Part shown: piece after piece, positions 43,406 to 54,450 of the stretch
How the letters are laid out: each line of letters starts with the position of its first letter
Numbering within the stretch: position 1 is the stretch's first letter
Assembly (NCBI RefSeq): GCF_002104795.1
Contig: NZ_NCXO01000001.1
Coordinates: forward strand, 1-64,000
Reading direction: 5' to 3'
DNA length: 64,000 nucleotides
DNA from: Mycolicibacillus koreensis
GTDB taxonomy: Bacteria; Actinomycetota; Actinomycetes; Mycobacteriales; Mycobacteriaceae
Made by a program: the position numbers and the translations under genes
The notes under the pieces: model-generated
Told to the model about the DNA's origin: nothing
Database searches by the model: none
What the model saw: only the letters and a program-made list of their open reading frames with translations

Positions 43406-44317
43406 CCCGGCGGTGGTCGCGGTGCACAGCACCGCGAACGCCACGTGCACCGCCACCAGTGCCGGCGGGATTCCGGCGTAGAACTGCACGATGCCCACCA
43501 CCGCCTGACAGGCCACCAGCGCCAGCAGCACCGCCAGGCGCACCAGCAGCGTCCGCGCCGCCCGCACCGCGGCCAGCGCGAAGCCCAACGCCACCAGCAG
43601 CGACAGGTAGGCCACCGTCAACGACGAGTGGGCGTGCACCAGCGTGGTGATCTCCACCTGCAGCCGCGGCACCGGCCGGTCGATGTTCTTGTCCCCGGCG
43701 TGCGGGCCGGCCCCGGTCACCAGCGTGCCGGCCACCAGAATGGCCGCCAGGATCACCCCGGTCAGCGCGGTCAGCCAGCGCAGCGGCGCCGGCACCCGGG
43801 CGAGCACGACCGCGGTGTCGCTGTCGGGTTCGCCGACCTTGACGTAGAACAGCACCGCCAGCCACACCATCGCCATCGAGATCAGCAGATGCAGCGCCAC
43901 CGTCCACCACAGCAGACCGGTGCGCACGGTGATGCCGCCCAGGATCGCCTGCAGCACGGTCGACGCCGGCATCAACCAGGCGTAGACCTGCACCTCGGCG
44001 CGGCGGCGGGCCCGCACCACGGCGAGCACCGCCAGCCCGGCGGCGAGCGCCACCGCGAACGTGACCAGCCGGTTGCCGAACTCGATGGCCTGGTGGAGAT
44101 GCGGTACCTCGGCGACCGCGACCGGGGTGAAACTGCCCGGGAAACACTGCGGCCAGGTCGGGCAGCCCAACCCCGAGGCGGTGACCCGCACGATCGCCCC
44201 GGTCACCGAGATGGTGCCCTGGGTGACGATGACCGCCGCGGCCAGTATCCGCTGGGTTCGCAGGCTCGGCATCGGCAGCACGTCCACCAGGCGCAGCAGG
44301 GCGCGTCCCAAGCTCAC
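43355..44317 (-). CDS. ctaA: Heme A synthase (COX15/CtaA family)
   Basis: Oxidises the heme O methyl group to a formyl group to give heme A. It is a 320-residue membrane protein with about eight helices. Heme-ligand His candidates are in VPHLHQAIEFGNRLVT near 73-88 and TTLVHAHSSLTVAYL near 208-222, and two short loops carry GLGCPTWPQCFPGS, the extracellular Cys pair typical of the family. GTG 44317 is preceded by TAGTTT with 6 nt spacing, so it is probably leaderless. It converges with and overlaps the ATP-grasp-like gene. ctaB makes its substrate. Confidence 0.93.
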   Translation of the reverse strand: MSLGRALLRLVDVLPMPSLRTQRILAAAVIVTQGTISVTGAIVRVTASGLGCPTWPQCFPGSFTPVAVAEVPHLHQAIEFGNRLVTFAVALAAGLAVLAVVRARRRAEVQVYAWLMPASTVLQAILGGITVRTGLLWWTVALHLLISMAMVWLAVLFYVKVGEPDSDTAVVLARVPAPLRWLTALTGVILAAILVAGTLVTGAGPHAGDKNIDRPVPRLQVEITTLVHAHSSLTVAYLSLLVALGFALAAVRAARTLLVRLAVLLALVACQAVVGIVQFYAGIPPALVAVHVAFAVLCTATTAGLWAAMRQRAEPAALQG

Positions 44318-44342
44318 GACCTGAAACTACCCGATGTAGTAG
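44318..44342 (-). promoter_or_regulatory. ctaA promoter with shared cta element
   Basis: On the minus strand CTACTACATC (44342-44333) lies directly upstream of TAGTTT (44329-44324), which is 6 nt before GTG 44317. ACTAC and GTAGT flank a 5-nt centre, giving a short dyad across the -10. The same 10-mer occurs at the ctaB promoter. Confidence 0.5.
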
Positions 44343-44371
44343 CAGACCGGGTGGGTGGCCTCACCGCGCAC

Positions 44372-45163
44372 TCAGGTGAAACGGAACCAGCGCAGCGCAC
44401 CGGCGGCGGCCGCCGCCGCCCAGGCGAGGAGCACCGCGATGCCCAGCCAGTCCACCGACAGCGTCATCGCGCGGGTCAGCGCCTCGGTCAGCGCCCCCGA
44501 CGGGGTCAGGCGCGCGGCCCAGGCCAGCGCGTCGGGAACGGTGTCGGTCTCGACGGTCAGCGCCCCGAGTCCGGCGAACACGAACCACAGCAGGTTGCCC
44601 AGCGCCAGCACGACCTCGGCTTTGAGGCTGCCGCCGAGCAGCAGACCCATCGCGGCGAACGTGGCGGTGCCCAGCGCGATGACGAGTGCGCCGAGCAGCA
44701 GACCGGCCGGTTCCGGCCGCCAGCCGAGCGCGAACCCGATCGAGCCGAGCAGCATCGCCTGCAAGAACACCACGGTCACCACGGCCAGCGATTTCCCGAC
44801 GATGATGCCCCAAACCGGCAGCGCGGTGGCCCCGAGGCGTTTGAGTGCGCCGTAGCGACGGTCGAAGGCCACCGCGATCGCCTGGCCGGTGAACGCGGTG
44901 GAGATCACCGCCAGCGCCATGATCGCCGGGGTGAACACCGCGGCCCGCACGCCGGGACCGGAGCCGAACGAGCCCAGCGGCAGCAGGGTCATCCCGATCA
45001 GCAGGGTGATCGGGATGAACATCGTCAACAGCAGCTGTTCGCCGTTGCGCAGCAACAGCTTCAGCTCGAGGCGGTACTGGGCGGCCAGCATCGCGGGCAC
45101 CGCGTTGGGTCGGGGATCGGGGGTGAACGTGCCCGCCGGGAACGGGGCGGATGGGGCGCTCAT
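44372..45163 (-). CDS. ABC-2 type transporter permease
   Basis: This 263-residue six-helix membrane protein of the DrrB/ABC-2 export class corresponds to Rv1457c. After a Pro-rich start it has QYRLELKLLLRNGEQLLLT (amphipathic connecting helix), helices from about 48, the family loop AVAFDRRYGALKRLGATALP near 100 and the final helix near 238-256. ATG 45163 overlaps the stop of the partner ATPase by 4 bp, so permease and ATPase are coupled. Substrate unknown; the mannosyltransferase neighbour hints at envelope glycolipids, by context only. Confidence 0.88.
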   Translation of the reverse strand: MSAPSAPFPAGTFTPDPRPNAVPAMLAAQYRLELKLLLRNGEQLLLTMFIPITLLIGMTLLPLGSFGSGPGVRAAVFTPAIMALAVISTAFTGQAIAVAFDRRYGALKRLGATALPVWGIIVGKSLAVVTVVFLQAMLLGSIGFALGWRPEPAGLLLGALVIALGTATFAAMGLLLGGSLKAEVVLALGNLLWFVFAGLGALTVETDTVPDALAWAARLTPSGALTEALTRAMTLSVDWLGIAVLLAWAAAAAAGALRWFRFT

Positions 45164-46116
45164 GCGCGCACCTCCCTTCCGGTCAGCTCCAAAAAGACGT
45201 CTTCGAGGGTGCGTTGCTCCACCCGCATCGAGGTCGCCAGCACCGACAGTTCCGCGCACCAGGCGGTGACGGTCGCCAACAGCGACGGATCCACCGGCCC
45301 TTCCACCAGGTATTCCCCGGGCACCGGTTCGCTGATCCGGTAGAGCTGCGGCAGCCGGGCGGTCAGCCCGGTCAGGTCCAGGCGGTGCGGCGCGGAGAAC
45401 CGCAGCTGGTCTTTGGCGCCGGAGCGGGTCAGTTCGGCGGGGGTGCCGGCGGCGACCAGCCGGCCCCGGTCGATGATCACCAGCCGGTCGGCCAGCTCCT
45501 CGGCCTCCTTGAGGTGGTGGGTGGTGAGCACCACGGTCACCCCGTCGCGGCGCAGCGCGTCGATGAGCTCCCACACCAGCACCCGGGCGTGCGCGTCCAT
45601 CCCGGCGGTCGGCTCGTCGAGGAAGACCAGTTCGGGGCGCCCGACGAGGGCGCAGGCCAGCGAGAGACGCTGCTGCTGGCCGCCGGAGAGCCGCCGGTAG
45701 GTGGTGCGTGCCGCGGTGGTCAACCCCAGGGTGTCCAGCAGCCACTGCGGGTCCAGCGGGTCGGCGGCGTAGGCGGCGACCAGGTTCAGCATCTCCTCGG
45801 CGCGGGCGGCCGGGTAGCCGCCGCCGCCCTGCAGCATCACCCCGATGCGGGCGCGGACCGCGGCGTTGTCGGCGATCGGGTCCAGTCCGAGCACCTCGAT
45901 GCGCCCGGCGTCGGGACGCACGAAGCCCTCGCACATCTCCACCGTCGTGGTTTTGCCGGCCCCGTTCGGGCCGAGCAGCGCGAACACCTCGGCGCGCTGC
46001 ACCTCCAGGTGCAGATCGGAGACCGCGTGCACGGCGGTGTCGCCGCTGCCGAACCGTTTGCTGACACCGTGCAGGCGCAGCGGGACCGCGGGGGAGGGAT
46101 CGACGCTGGTGCTCAC
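45160..46116 (-). CDS. ABC transporter ATP-binding protein (exporter)
   Basis: This 318-residue ATPase of the DrrA-like class corresponds to Rv1458c. Walker A GPNGAGKTTTVE is near 49, the Q-loop MLQGGGGYP near 95, the signature LSGGQQQRLSLA near 142, Walker B LVFLDEPTAGMD near 162, and the switch His in LTTHHLKEAEEL near 197. The C-terminal 85 residues form the extra domain usual in this class. GTG 46116 overlaps the mptB stop by 4 bp. It powers the permease encoded immediately downstream. Confidence 0.92.
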   Translation of the reverse strand: MSTSVDPSPAVPLRLHGVSKRFGSGDTAVHAVSDLHLEVQRAEVFALLGPNGAGKTTTVEMCEGFVRPDAGRIEVLGLDPIADNAAVRARIGVMLQGGGGYPAARAEEMLNLVAAYAADPLDPQWLLDTLGLTTAARTTYRRLSGGQQQRLSLACALVGRPELVFLDEPTAGMDAHARVLVWELIDALRRDGVTVVLTTHHLKEAEELADRLVIIDRGRLVAAGTPAELTRSGAKDQLRFSAPHRLDLTGLTARLPQLYRISEPVPGEYLVEGPVDPSLLATVTAWCAELSVLATSMRVEQRTLEDVFLELTGREVRA

Positions 46117-47801
46117 GGGGACTCAGCGTAGGACGCGGCGGCGGCCGGGGGACCCGCGGGCCGCTGCCGGGGGCGGTCCCGGTCGCCGGGCAGCCCGCGC
46201 CAGGGCAGTTGCCGGTGGGTCAGCGCGATCACCACGGCGACGATCAGGGTGCTGGCCACGGTGGCGTCGACGATCTGGAACAGCGCGAACCGGTCGCCGT
46301 TGGCGGTCGGGCCGAACACCCCGACGATCAGCGTCACCGCGATCACCGCGATCCGGAAGCCCGGCCGGGTCGCCCAGGCGGCCAGCGGGATGATCGCCCA
46401 CAGCAGATACCACGGCTGCACCACCGGGAACAGCAGCACGGTGATCCCCAGCGCCACCCCCAACCCGCCGACCGGGTGCAGCCGTCCGCGCAACACCGCC
46501 AGCAGCAGCCAGGCGACGATCGCGGCGATGATCAACACACCGATGCCGCGGGTCAGCCCCAGTACCGCGGTGGTGTGGTCACCCAGGCCCAGCAGGATGC
46601 CCACCTGCCCGGTGCCCAAGGCGATCAGCGTCGGCGGCGACATCCAACTGCGCACCACGTTGGCGGTGCCCAGCGTGTTGAGCCACCCGAATCCGAGTCC
46701 GCTGGCGACGCCGATCACCACGATCACCGTCAGCGCCACCACGGTCATCGCCGTCCCGGCCGTCAGGAACGCCTTGACGGTGCCGCCCCAGCGGTTCGCC
46801 AACGCCATCGCGACGAACCCCAGCGCCAGCAGCGAGGGCAGCTTCACCAGCGCCGACAACGTGATCAGCACGACGCCGGCGAGCAGCATCGCCAGCGGCA
46901 TCCAGCGTTGCCGCTCCGGCGCTCCGCGCGGCCACCGCCACGGCCGGTCCGGCAGCAGCCCGCGCCCGGCGTCGATGCCGCGCAGCGCGAACTCGGTGCC
47001 GGTGAGCATCAGCCCCAGCATCAGCGCCTCGTTGTGGATGCCGGCCACCAGGTGCATCAGCAGCAGCGGGTTGGTCGCCCCCAGCCACAGGGCGCTGACC
47101 TCGGCGACCCCGCAGCGGCGCGCCAGCCGGGGCACCGCCCACACGATCATGCCGACACCGATGAGCACCACCAGCCGGTGGCAGAGCACCGCGGCGACGA
47201 TGTTCTCCCCGGTGAGGTGGGAGATGCCGCGCCCCAGCCACAAGAACAGCGGCCCGTAGGGGGCGGGGGTCTCCCGCCACAGGCTCGGCACCGACAGGGT
47301 GAACACGTGGTCGAGCCCCAGCCCGGGTGCCGGACCCACCTGGTAGGGGTCCTTGCCCAGCAGCGAGATCTGGCTCTGCGCCAGGTAGGAGTAGACGTCC
47401 TTGCTGTACATCGGCGGGGCGAACAGCAGCGGAAGGATCCACAGCAGCAACGTGCGGTCCAGTTGGCTGCGCGACAACCGGCGGGTGCCCTGGGTGAACC
47501 GCCCCAGCAGCAGCCAGCCCAGCGCCATCATCACCGCCCCGGTGGTGGTCATCGTCAGCGAGACGGTCTGGATCCGCGACGGCAGGTTCAGCAGCCGCAC
47601 CCCGAAGGTGGGGTCTTGCACCACCGGGCGCGCCCCGGCGCCCAGCGCCCCGATCGCCATCAGCACCGTCCCGGTCGCGCCGAACAGCCGGGTGTGGCGC
47701 AACGCGACCAGCTCGGCCGGGTTCAGGGGGGAGCCGACGGGGCGTTCGTCGGCGTGCCACCGCGCGATCGTCGAACTCAGCGCGAGGCGGCGGGCGGGCA
47801 T
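46113..47801 (-). CDS. mptB: Alpha-(1->6) mannopyranosyltransferase MptB-like
   Basis: This polyprenyl-phosphomannose-dependent GT-C transferase starts the alpha-1,6-mannan core of lipomannan/LAM in corynebacteria; it corresponds to Rv1459c. Its 562 residues have about 13 membrane helices. The first extracytoplasmic loop has MYSKDVYSYLAQSQISLLGK near 125, with the Asp expected in GT-C catalytic loops, followed by KDPYQVGP. Further motifs are PLLLMHLVAGIHNEALML near 245 and VVQPWYLLWAIIPLA near 455. ATG 47801 is preceded by TACGCT (47813-47808) with 6 nt spacing, indicating a leaderless operon head for mptB and the ABC genes. Confidence 0.88.
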   Translation of the reverse strand: MPARRLALSSTIARWHADERPVGSPLNPAELVALRHTRLFGATGTVLMAIGALGAGARPVVQDPTFGVRLLNLPSRIQTVSLTMTTTGAVMMALGWLLLGRFTQGTRRLSRSQLDRTLLLWILPLLFAPPMYSKDVYSYLAQSQISLLGKDPYQVGPAPGLGLDHVFTLSVPSLWRETPAPYGPLFLWLGRGISHLTGENIVAAVLCHRLVVLIGVGMIVWAVPRLARRCGVAEVSALWLGATNPLLLMHLVAGIHNEALMLGLMLTGTEFALRGIDAGRGLLPDRPWRWPRGAPERQRWMPLAMLLAGVVLITLSALVKLPSLLALGFVAMALANRWGGTVKAFLTAGTAMTVVALTVIVVIGVASGLGFGWLNTLGTANVVRSWMSPPTLIALGTGQVGILLGLGDHTTAVLGLTRGIGVLIIAAIVAWLLLAVLRGRLHPVGGLGVALGITVLLFPVVQPWYLLWAIIPLAAWATRPGFRIAVIAVTLIVGVFGPTANGDRFALFQIVDATVASTLIVAVVIALTHRQLPWRGLPGDRDRPRQRPAGPPAAAASYAESP

Positions 47802-47813
47802 CCCAGCAGCGTA
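47802..47813 (-). promoter_or_regulatory. Leaderless promoter for mptB operon
   Basis: TACGCT on the minus strand (47813-47808) is 6 nt before ATG 47801; no ribosome binding site is visible. Confidence 0.5.
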
Positions 47814-47896
47814 ACCGGCCGGGTGGCGGCGACCACGGGGGCAGGCCCGACGTCGGGTAAGGGTTGCCTTGCTAGACCGGTCCGTGGAATTGCGTC

Positions 47897-47911
47897 ACAC
47901 TGATGTTGTGA
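47897..47911. promoter_or_regulatory. SufR operator overlapping the sufR start codon
   Basis: ACACT (47897-47901), GATGT, TGTGA (47907-47911) exactly fits the ACACT-N5-TGTGA inverted repeat that I recall for M. tuberculosis SufR autoregulation. The GTG start (47908-47910) lies inside the right arm. CACACT (47896-47901), 6 nt before the GTG, resembles a leaderless -10, so bound SufR would block both the promoter and the 5' end. Confidence 0.7.
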
Positions 47912-48615
47912 AAATCAAGGCGCCGGTGGCCGCGGCCACCACCGACGCGACGGGGGCGACCGCCGAAGGGCACACCCGTCGCGAGGTCGTGCGTCTGCTC
48001 ACCGAGTCCGGCTCGATCACCGCCGGTCAGATCGGGGAACGGCTGGGACTCTCCGCCGCCGGGGTGCGCCGCCACCTCGACGCGCTGATCGCCGCCGGCG
48101 ACGCCGAGGCCTCGCCGGCCGCGGCCTGGCAGCACGTCGGGCGCGGTCGCCCGGCCAAACGTTTCCGGCTCACCGCGGCGGGTCGGGCCAAACTCGAGCA
48201 CGCCTACGACGACCTGGCGGTGGCCGCGTTGCGGCAGTTGCGCGAGATCGGCGGCAAGGAGGCGATCCGGGCGTTCGCCCGCCGTCGCATCGACACCATC
48301 CTCGCCGACGTGACCCCGGCCGCCAGCGGTGAGGACGCCGACATCGCCGCTGCCGCCGACCGGGTGGCCGCCGCGCTGACCGACGCCGGCTACGTGGCCA
48401 GCACCGCCCGGGTGGCCGGGCCGATGCAGGGCATGCAGATCTGCCAGCACCACTGCCCGGTCTCCCACGTCGCCGAGGAGTTCCCGGAGCTGTGCGAAGC
48501 CGAGCGCGAGGCGATGGCCGCGGTCCTCGGCACCCACGTGCAGCGGCTGGCCACCATCGCCAACGGAGACAATGCCTGCACCACCCACATCCCGCTGATC
48601 AGTGCGGACCATTAG
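47908..48615 (+). CDS. sufR: Iron-sulfur cluster-sensing repressor of the suf operon
   Basis: This 235-residue winged-helix regulator (Rv1460) represses suf transcription when it holds a [4Fe-4S] cluster. The N-terminal DNA-binding domain is at 24-95 ([34 protein letters not shown], wing [11 protein letters not shown]). Four Cys near the C terminus, at about 179, 183, 196 and 224 ([23 protein letters not shown]), have the spacing known for mycobacterial SufR cluster ligands. The start at GTG 47908 lies within its own operator. TTG 47869 is possible but would place the operator inside the coding region. It precedes sufB by 65 bp. Confidence 0.93.
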   Translation: MKIKAPVAAATTDATGATAEGHTRREVVRLLTESGSITAGQIGERLGLSAAGVRRHLDALIAAGDAEASPAAAWQHVGRGRPAKRFRLTAAGRAKLEHAYDDLAVAALRQLREIGGKEAIRAFARRRIDTILADVTPAASGEDADIAAAADRVAAALTDAGYVASTARVAGPMQGMQICQHHCPVSHVAEEFPELCEAEREAMAAVLGTHVQRLATIANGDNACTTHIPLISADH

Positions 48616-48680
48616 CAACCCCCTCAACCTTCGGCGCCCAGCCCGCGCGCCGAAGCCCCAACGAGCGAAGGAGCGGTGAA

Positions 48681-50135
48681 ATGACCGTCACGCCCGAGAC
48701 CGCGGCAGCCGATGCCCGGCCCGAACCGCTGACCCAAGAGGAGACGATCGCCTCGCTGGGCCGCTACGAGTACGGCTGGGCCGACTCCGACGACGCCGGC
48801 GCCGCGGCGCAGCGCGGCCTGTCCGAAGCCGTCGTCCGCGACATCTCCGCGAAGAAGGACGAGCCGGAGTGGATGCTCAAGACCCGGCTGAAGGCGCTGG
48901 GCATCTTCGGCAAGAAGCCGATGCCGACCTGGGGCTCCTACCTCGGTGACATCGACTTCGACAACATCAAATACTTCGTCCGGTCCACCGAACGCCAGGC
49001 CCAGACCTGGGAGGACCTGCCCGAGGACATCCGCAACACCTACGACAAGCTCGGCATCCCCGAAGCGGAGAAGCAGCGCTACGTCTCCGGGGTGGCCGCC
49101 CAGTACGAGTCGGAGGTCGTCTACCACAAGATCCGCGAGGACCTGGAGGAGAAGGGCGTCGTCTTCGTCGACACCGACACCGCGCTGCGCGACTACGAAG
49201 ACATGATGCGGCAGTACTTCGGCACGGTGATCCCGGCCGGGGACAACAAGTTCTCCGCGCTGAACACCGCCACCTGGTCCGGCGGGTCGTTCGTCTACGT
49301 GCCGCCGGGCGTGCACGTCGACATCCCGCTGCAGGCCTACTTCCGGATCAACACCGAGAACATGGGCCAGTTCGAGCGGACCCTGATCATCGTCGACGAG
49401 GACGCCTACGTGCACTACGTGGAGGGCTGCACCGCCCCGGTGTACTCCAGCGACTCGCTGCACTCGGCGGTGGTGGAGATCATCGTCAAAAAGGGCGGCC
49501 GGTGCCGCTACACCACGATCCAGAACTGGTCGAACAACGTCTACAACCTGGTGACCAAGCGGGCCCGCGCCGAAGAGGGCGCCACCATGGAGTGGATCGA
49601 CGGCAACATCGGCTCCAAGGTGACGATGAAGTACCCGGCGGTCTGGATGACCGGGGAGCACGCCCGCGGCGAGGTGCTCTCGCTGGCGTTCGCCGGCGAG
49701 CAGCAGCACCAGGACACCGGGGCCAAGATGCTGCACCTGGCGCCCAACACCTCGAGCAACATCGTGTCGAAGTCGGTGGCCCGCGGCGGCGGCCGGTCCT
49801 CCTACCGGGGGCTGGTCGAGGTGCACAAGGGAGCGCACGGCTCGAAGTCCAACGTGCAGTGCGACGCGCTGCTGGTGGACACCATCAGCCGCTCCGACAC
49901 CTACCCCTACGTCGACATCCGCGAGGACGACGTCACGATCGGCCACGAGGCGACCGTGTCGAAGGTCAACGAGAACCAGCTGTTCTACCTGATGAGCCGT
50001 GGGCTGACCGAGGAGGAGGCGATGGCCACCATCGTGCGCGGCTTCGTCGAGCCCATCGCCAAGGAGCTCCCGATGGAGTACGCCCTGGAACTCAACCGGC
50101 TCATCGAGCTGCAGATGGAAGGCTCGGTGGGCTAG
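48681..50135 (+). CDS. sufB: Fe-S cluster scaffold protein SufB (no intein)
   Basis: Core of the SufBC2D scaffold where iron-sulfur clusters are built from sulfur delivered by SufS/SufU. Its 484 residues are the normal uninterrupted length. The beta-helix core includes [20 protein letters not shown] near 195, [19 protein letters not shown] near 252 with the conserved Cys, and the C-terminal [20 protein letters not shown] near 395. M. tuberculosis SufB carries an intein of about 360 residues; here the extein is continuous. ATG 48681 is supported by GAAGGAG upstream. It shares 1 bp with the sufD start. Confidence 0.97.
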   Translation: MTVTPETAAADARPEPLTQEETIASLGRYEYGWADSDDAGAAAQRGLSEAVVRDISAKKDEPEWMLKTRLKALGIFGKKPMPTWGSYLGDIDFDNIKYFVRSTERQAQTWEDLPEDIRNTYDKLGIPEAEKQRYVSGVAAQYESEVVYHKIREDLEEKGVVFVDTDTALRDYEDMMRQYFGTVIPAGDNKFSALNTATWSGGSFVYVPPGVHVDIPLQAYFRINTENMGQFERTLIIVDEDAYVHYVEGCTAPVYSSDSLHSAVVEIIVKKGGRCRYTTIQNWSNNVYNLVTKRARAEEGATMEWIDGNIGSKVTMKYPAVWMTGEHARGEVLSLAFAGEQQHQDTGAKMLHLAPNTSSNIVSKSVARGGGRSSYRGLVEVHKGAHGSKSNVQCDALLVDTISRSDTYPYVDIREDDVTIGHEATVSKVNENQLFYLMSRGLTEEEAMATIVRGFVEPIAKELPMEYALELNRLIELQMEGSVG

Positions 50136-51306
50136 TGACCAACCTCACCGAAGCCATCGAGGGCACCACCAAGGGCGAGGTGTTCACCTCGTTCGACGTC
50201 GACGCGTTCGAAACGCCCGGCGGTCGCGACGAGATCTGGCGGTTCACCCCGCTGCGCCGGCTGCGCGGCCTGCACGACGGCAGCGCCCCGGCCACCGGGG
50301 CGGCGAACATCGCGGTGACCGAGCGTGACGGCGTGCAGGTCGAACGGGTGCGCCGCGGCGATGCCCGCCTCGGCGAGGCCGGGGTGCCCGCCGACCGGAT
50401 CGCCGCCCAGGCGTTCTCGTCGTTCACCGAGGCCACCATCGTCACCGCGGGCGCCGACGCCGACCCGCACACGCCGATCGAGGTCACCGTCACCGGGCCC
50501 GGCGCCGGGGCGGTCGCCTACGGGCACCTGCAGCTGCGGGTCACCGAGCTCGCCGAGGCCACCGTGGTGATCGACCTGCGCGGCGGCGGCACCTACGCCG
50601 ACAACGTCGAGTTCGTGGTCGCCGACGCCGCCCGGCTCACCGTGGTGTGGATCGCCGACTGGGACGCCGACATGGTGCACGTGAGCATGCACCACGCGAC
50701 GCTGGGCAAGGACGCGGTGCTGCGCCACGCCGCGGTGCAACTCGGCGGGGAGCTGGTGCGGTTGACCGGCCGGGTCGGCTACACCGGGCCCGGCGGTGAC
50801 GCCGAACTGCTGGGGCTGTACTTCGCCGACGACGGCCAACACCTGGAGTCGCGGCTGCTCATCGACCACAGCACCCCGGACTGCCGTTCGCACGTCATGT
50901 ACAAGGGTGCGCTGCAAGGCGATCCGGACTCCGAGCTCCCCGATGCGCGCACCGTATGGGTGGGCGACGTACTCATCCGTGCCGAGGCCTCGGGCACCGA
51001 CACCTACGAGCTCAACCGCAACCTCGTCCTCACCGACGGGGCTCGCGCCGACTCGATCCCCAACCTGGAGATCGAGTGCGGGGAGATCCTCGGCGCCGGG
51101 CACGCCAGTGCCACCGGACGTTTCGACGACGAGCAACTGTTCTACCTGCTGGCCCGCGGGATCCCCGAGGACCAGGCACGCCGACTGATCGTGCGCGGCT
51201 TCTTCGGTGAGGTCATCGCCAAGATCGCCGTCCCGGCGGTCCGCGACCGGCTCACCGACGCCATCGAACACGAACTGGCCCTGACCGAAAAGGAAACCAA
51301 CCGCTC

Positions 51307-51310
<4 letters not shown>
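50135..51310 (+). CDS. sufD: Fe-S cluster scaffold protein SufD
   Basis: Partner of SufB in the SufBC2D complex. Its 391 residues comprise an N-terminal helical part (EIWRFTPLRRLRGLHDG near 36) and a beta-helix with YTGPGGDAELLGLYFADDGQ near 210, the conserved DHSTPDCRSHVMYKG near 245 and the C-terminal LARGIPEDQARRLIVRGF near 345, which parallels the SufB end. GTG 50135 is selected because it begins at the last base of the sufB stop and gives the family length. It overlaps sufC by 4 bp. Confidence 0.95.
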
Positions 51311-53365
<2,055 letters not shown>

Positions 53366-53372
53366 GGCGGCT

Positions 53373-53912
53373 ATGCGACTCCAGCAGATCTATCAGGAAG
53401 TGATCCTCGATCACTACAAGCACCCGCACCACCGCGGGTTGCGTGAGCCGTTCGACGCCGAGGTGCACCACGTCAATCCGGTCTGCGGCGACGAGCTGAC
53501 CCTGCGGGTGCGGCTGTCGCCGGACCGGCGCCAGATCGTCGACATCTCCTACGATGGGCAGGGCTGCTCGATCAGCCAGGCGGCCACCTCGGTGCTCACC
53601 GATCAGCTGATCGGGTTGGCGGTCGACGAGGCGATGGCGACGGTGTCGGCGTTCACCGAGATGGTGTCCTCGCGCGGCACCGTCGACGGGGACGAGGAGG
53701 TCATCGGCGACGGCATCGCGTTCGCCGGGGTCGCCAAGTACCCGGCCCGGGTCAAGTGTGCGCTGCTGGGCTGGACGGCGTTCATCGCCGCGCTGGCCGA
53801 GGCCAGCACCGAATCCACCGGCGGCGAGCACCCGCAGACCGACCCAGACTCGACGGCGACCGCCTCGGCTGCCGTCACCCAACCCGCACAACCAGTGGAG
53901 GTAGAGAAATGA
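53373..53912 (+). CDS. sufU: SufU sulfur-transfer protein
   Basis: IscU-like Zn protein that accepts persulfide sulfur from SufS. Its 179 residues show Zn/active Cys motifs NPVCGDELTLRV near 36, YDGQGCSISQAATSVL near 61 and YPARVKCALLGWTAF near 122, the order C-D, C, C of SufU. The insert typical of SufU (around residues 80-100) is present. The C-terminal 35 residues are Thr/Ala/Pro-rich and unstructured, longer than in Bacillus. ATG 53373 is family-consistent. It overlaps sufT by 4 bp. Confidence 0.95.
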   Translation: MRLQQIYQEVILDHYKHPHHRGLREPFDAEVHHVNPVCGDELTLRVRLSPDRRQIVDISYDGQGCSISQAATSVLTDQLIGLAVDEAMATVSAFTEMVSSRGTVDGDEEVIGDGIAFAGVAKYPARVKCALLGWTAFIAALAEASTESTGGEHPQTDPDSTATASAAVTQPAQPVEVEK

Positions 53913-54256
53913 CCGAGACACTCACCACCGACGACGAACTGTACGCCGAGGTCGACGAGGCGATGCACGACGTCATCGACCCGGAGATCGGGATCAACGT
54001 GGTCGACCTCGGCCTGGTGTACGACATGAAGCTGCAGCGCGAGGACGAGGGCACCACCGTGCTCATCGACATGACCCTGACATCGGCGGAGTGCCCGCTG
54101 CAGGACATGATCTCCGATCAGATCCACACCGCGCTGATCGGTAGCGGCCTGGTCAACGACCTGAAGCTCAACTGGGTGTGGATCCCGGCCTGGGGCCCGG
54201 ACAAGATCACCGACGACGGCCGCGAGCAGCTGCGGGCCCTCGGCTTCACCGTGTAG
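53909..54256 (+). CDS. sufT: SufT/MIP18-family Fe-S maturation factor
   Basis: This 115-residue DUF59 (FeS assembly P) protein corresponds to Rv1466 and helps mature Fe-S proteins. Motifs: VIDPEIGINVVDLGLVYDM near 22-40 and the conserved Cys in TSAECPLQDMISDQI near 60-74, with the VWIPAWGPDKITDDGREQL end. It is the last gene of sufRBDCSUT and its stop lies 6 bp from the convergent Cys-rich mini-gene. Confidence 0.95.
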   Translation: MTETLTTDDELYAEVDEAMHDVIDPEIGINVVDLGLVYDMKLQREDEGTTVLIDMTLTSAECPLQDMISDQIHTALIGSGLVNDLKLNWVWIPAWGPDKITDDGREQLRALGFTV

Positions 54257-54262
54257 CGGCGG

Positions 54263-54445
54263 TCACGCCCCGCCGCGGCGCCGCCACCGGCGGCGCAGCC
54301 CGGCCATCATCGGGGTCGCCGGCGGTTGCGGATGCCCGGCGCACCACTGGTCGGGCTTCACCGTCGCACGCACCTGGTCGACGTGCTGGCCGCAGCCAGA
54401 CCACGTCGTCTTGCCGCATTGCCGGCAGCGGACTGGCTGACACAT
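54263..54445 (-). CDS. Cys-rich zinc-ribbon-like mini-protein
   Basis: This 60-residue protein has MCQPVRCRQCGKTTWSGCG followed by QHVDQV and QWCAGH: Cys at about 2, 7, 10, 18 and 34, plus His, suitable for binding Zn or another thiophilic metal. The tail (43-60) is Pro/Arg-rich. Similar short CxxC proteins are widespread in actinobacteria, but none has a role I know. The start is strongly supported: AAAGGAG lies 5 nt before ATG 54445 and a TATGAT -10 lies further upstream. It is divergent from trxA through a palindromic operator-like site and convergent with sufT. Confidence 0.75.
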   Translation of the reverse strand: MCQPVRCRQCGKTTWSGCGQHVDQVRATVKPDQWCAGHPQPPATPMMAGLRRRWRRRGGA

Positions 54446-54450
54446 GAGGA

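Noticed and set aside
47869..47907. TTG 47869 as the sufR start
   Set aside because: No ribosome binding site, and it would place the whole operator and -10-like element inside the coding region. GTG 47908 gives a family-like N terminus.
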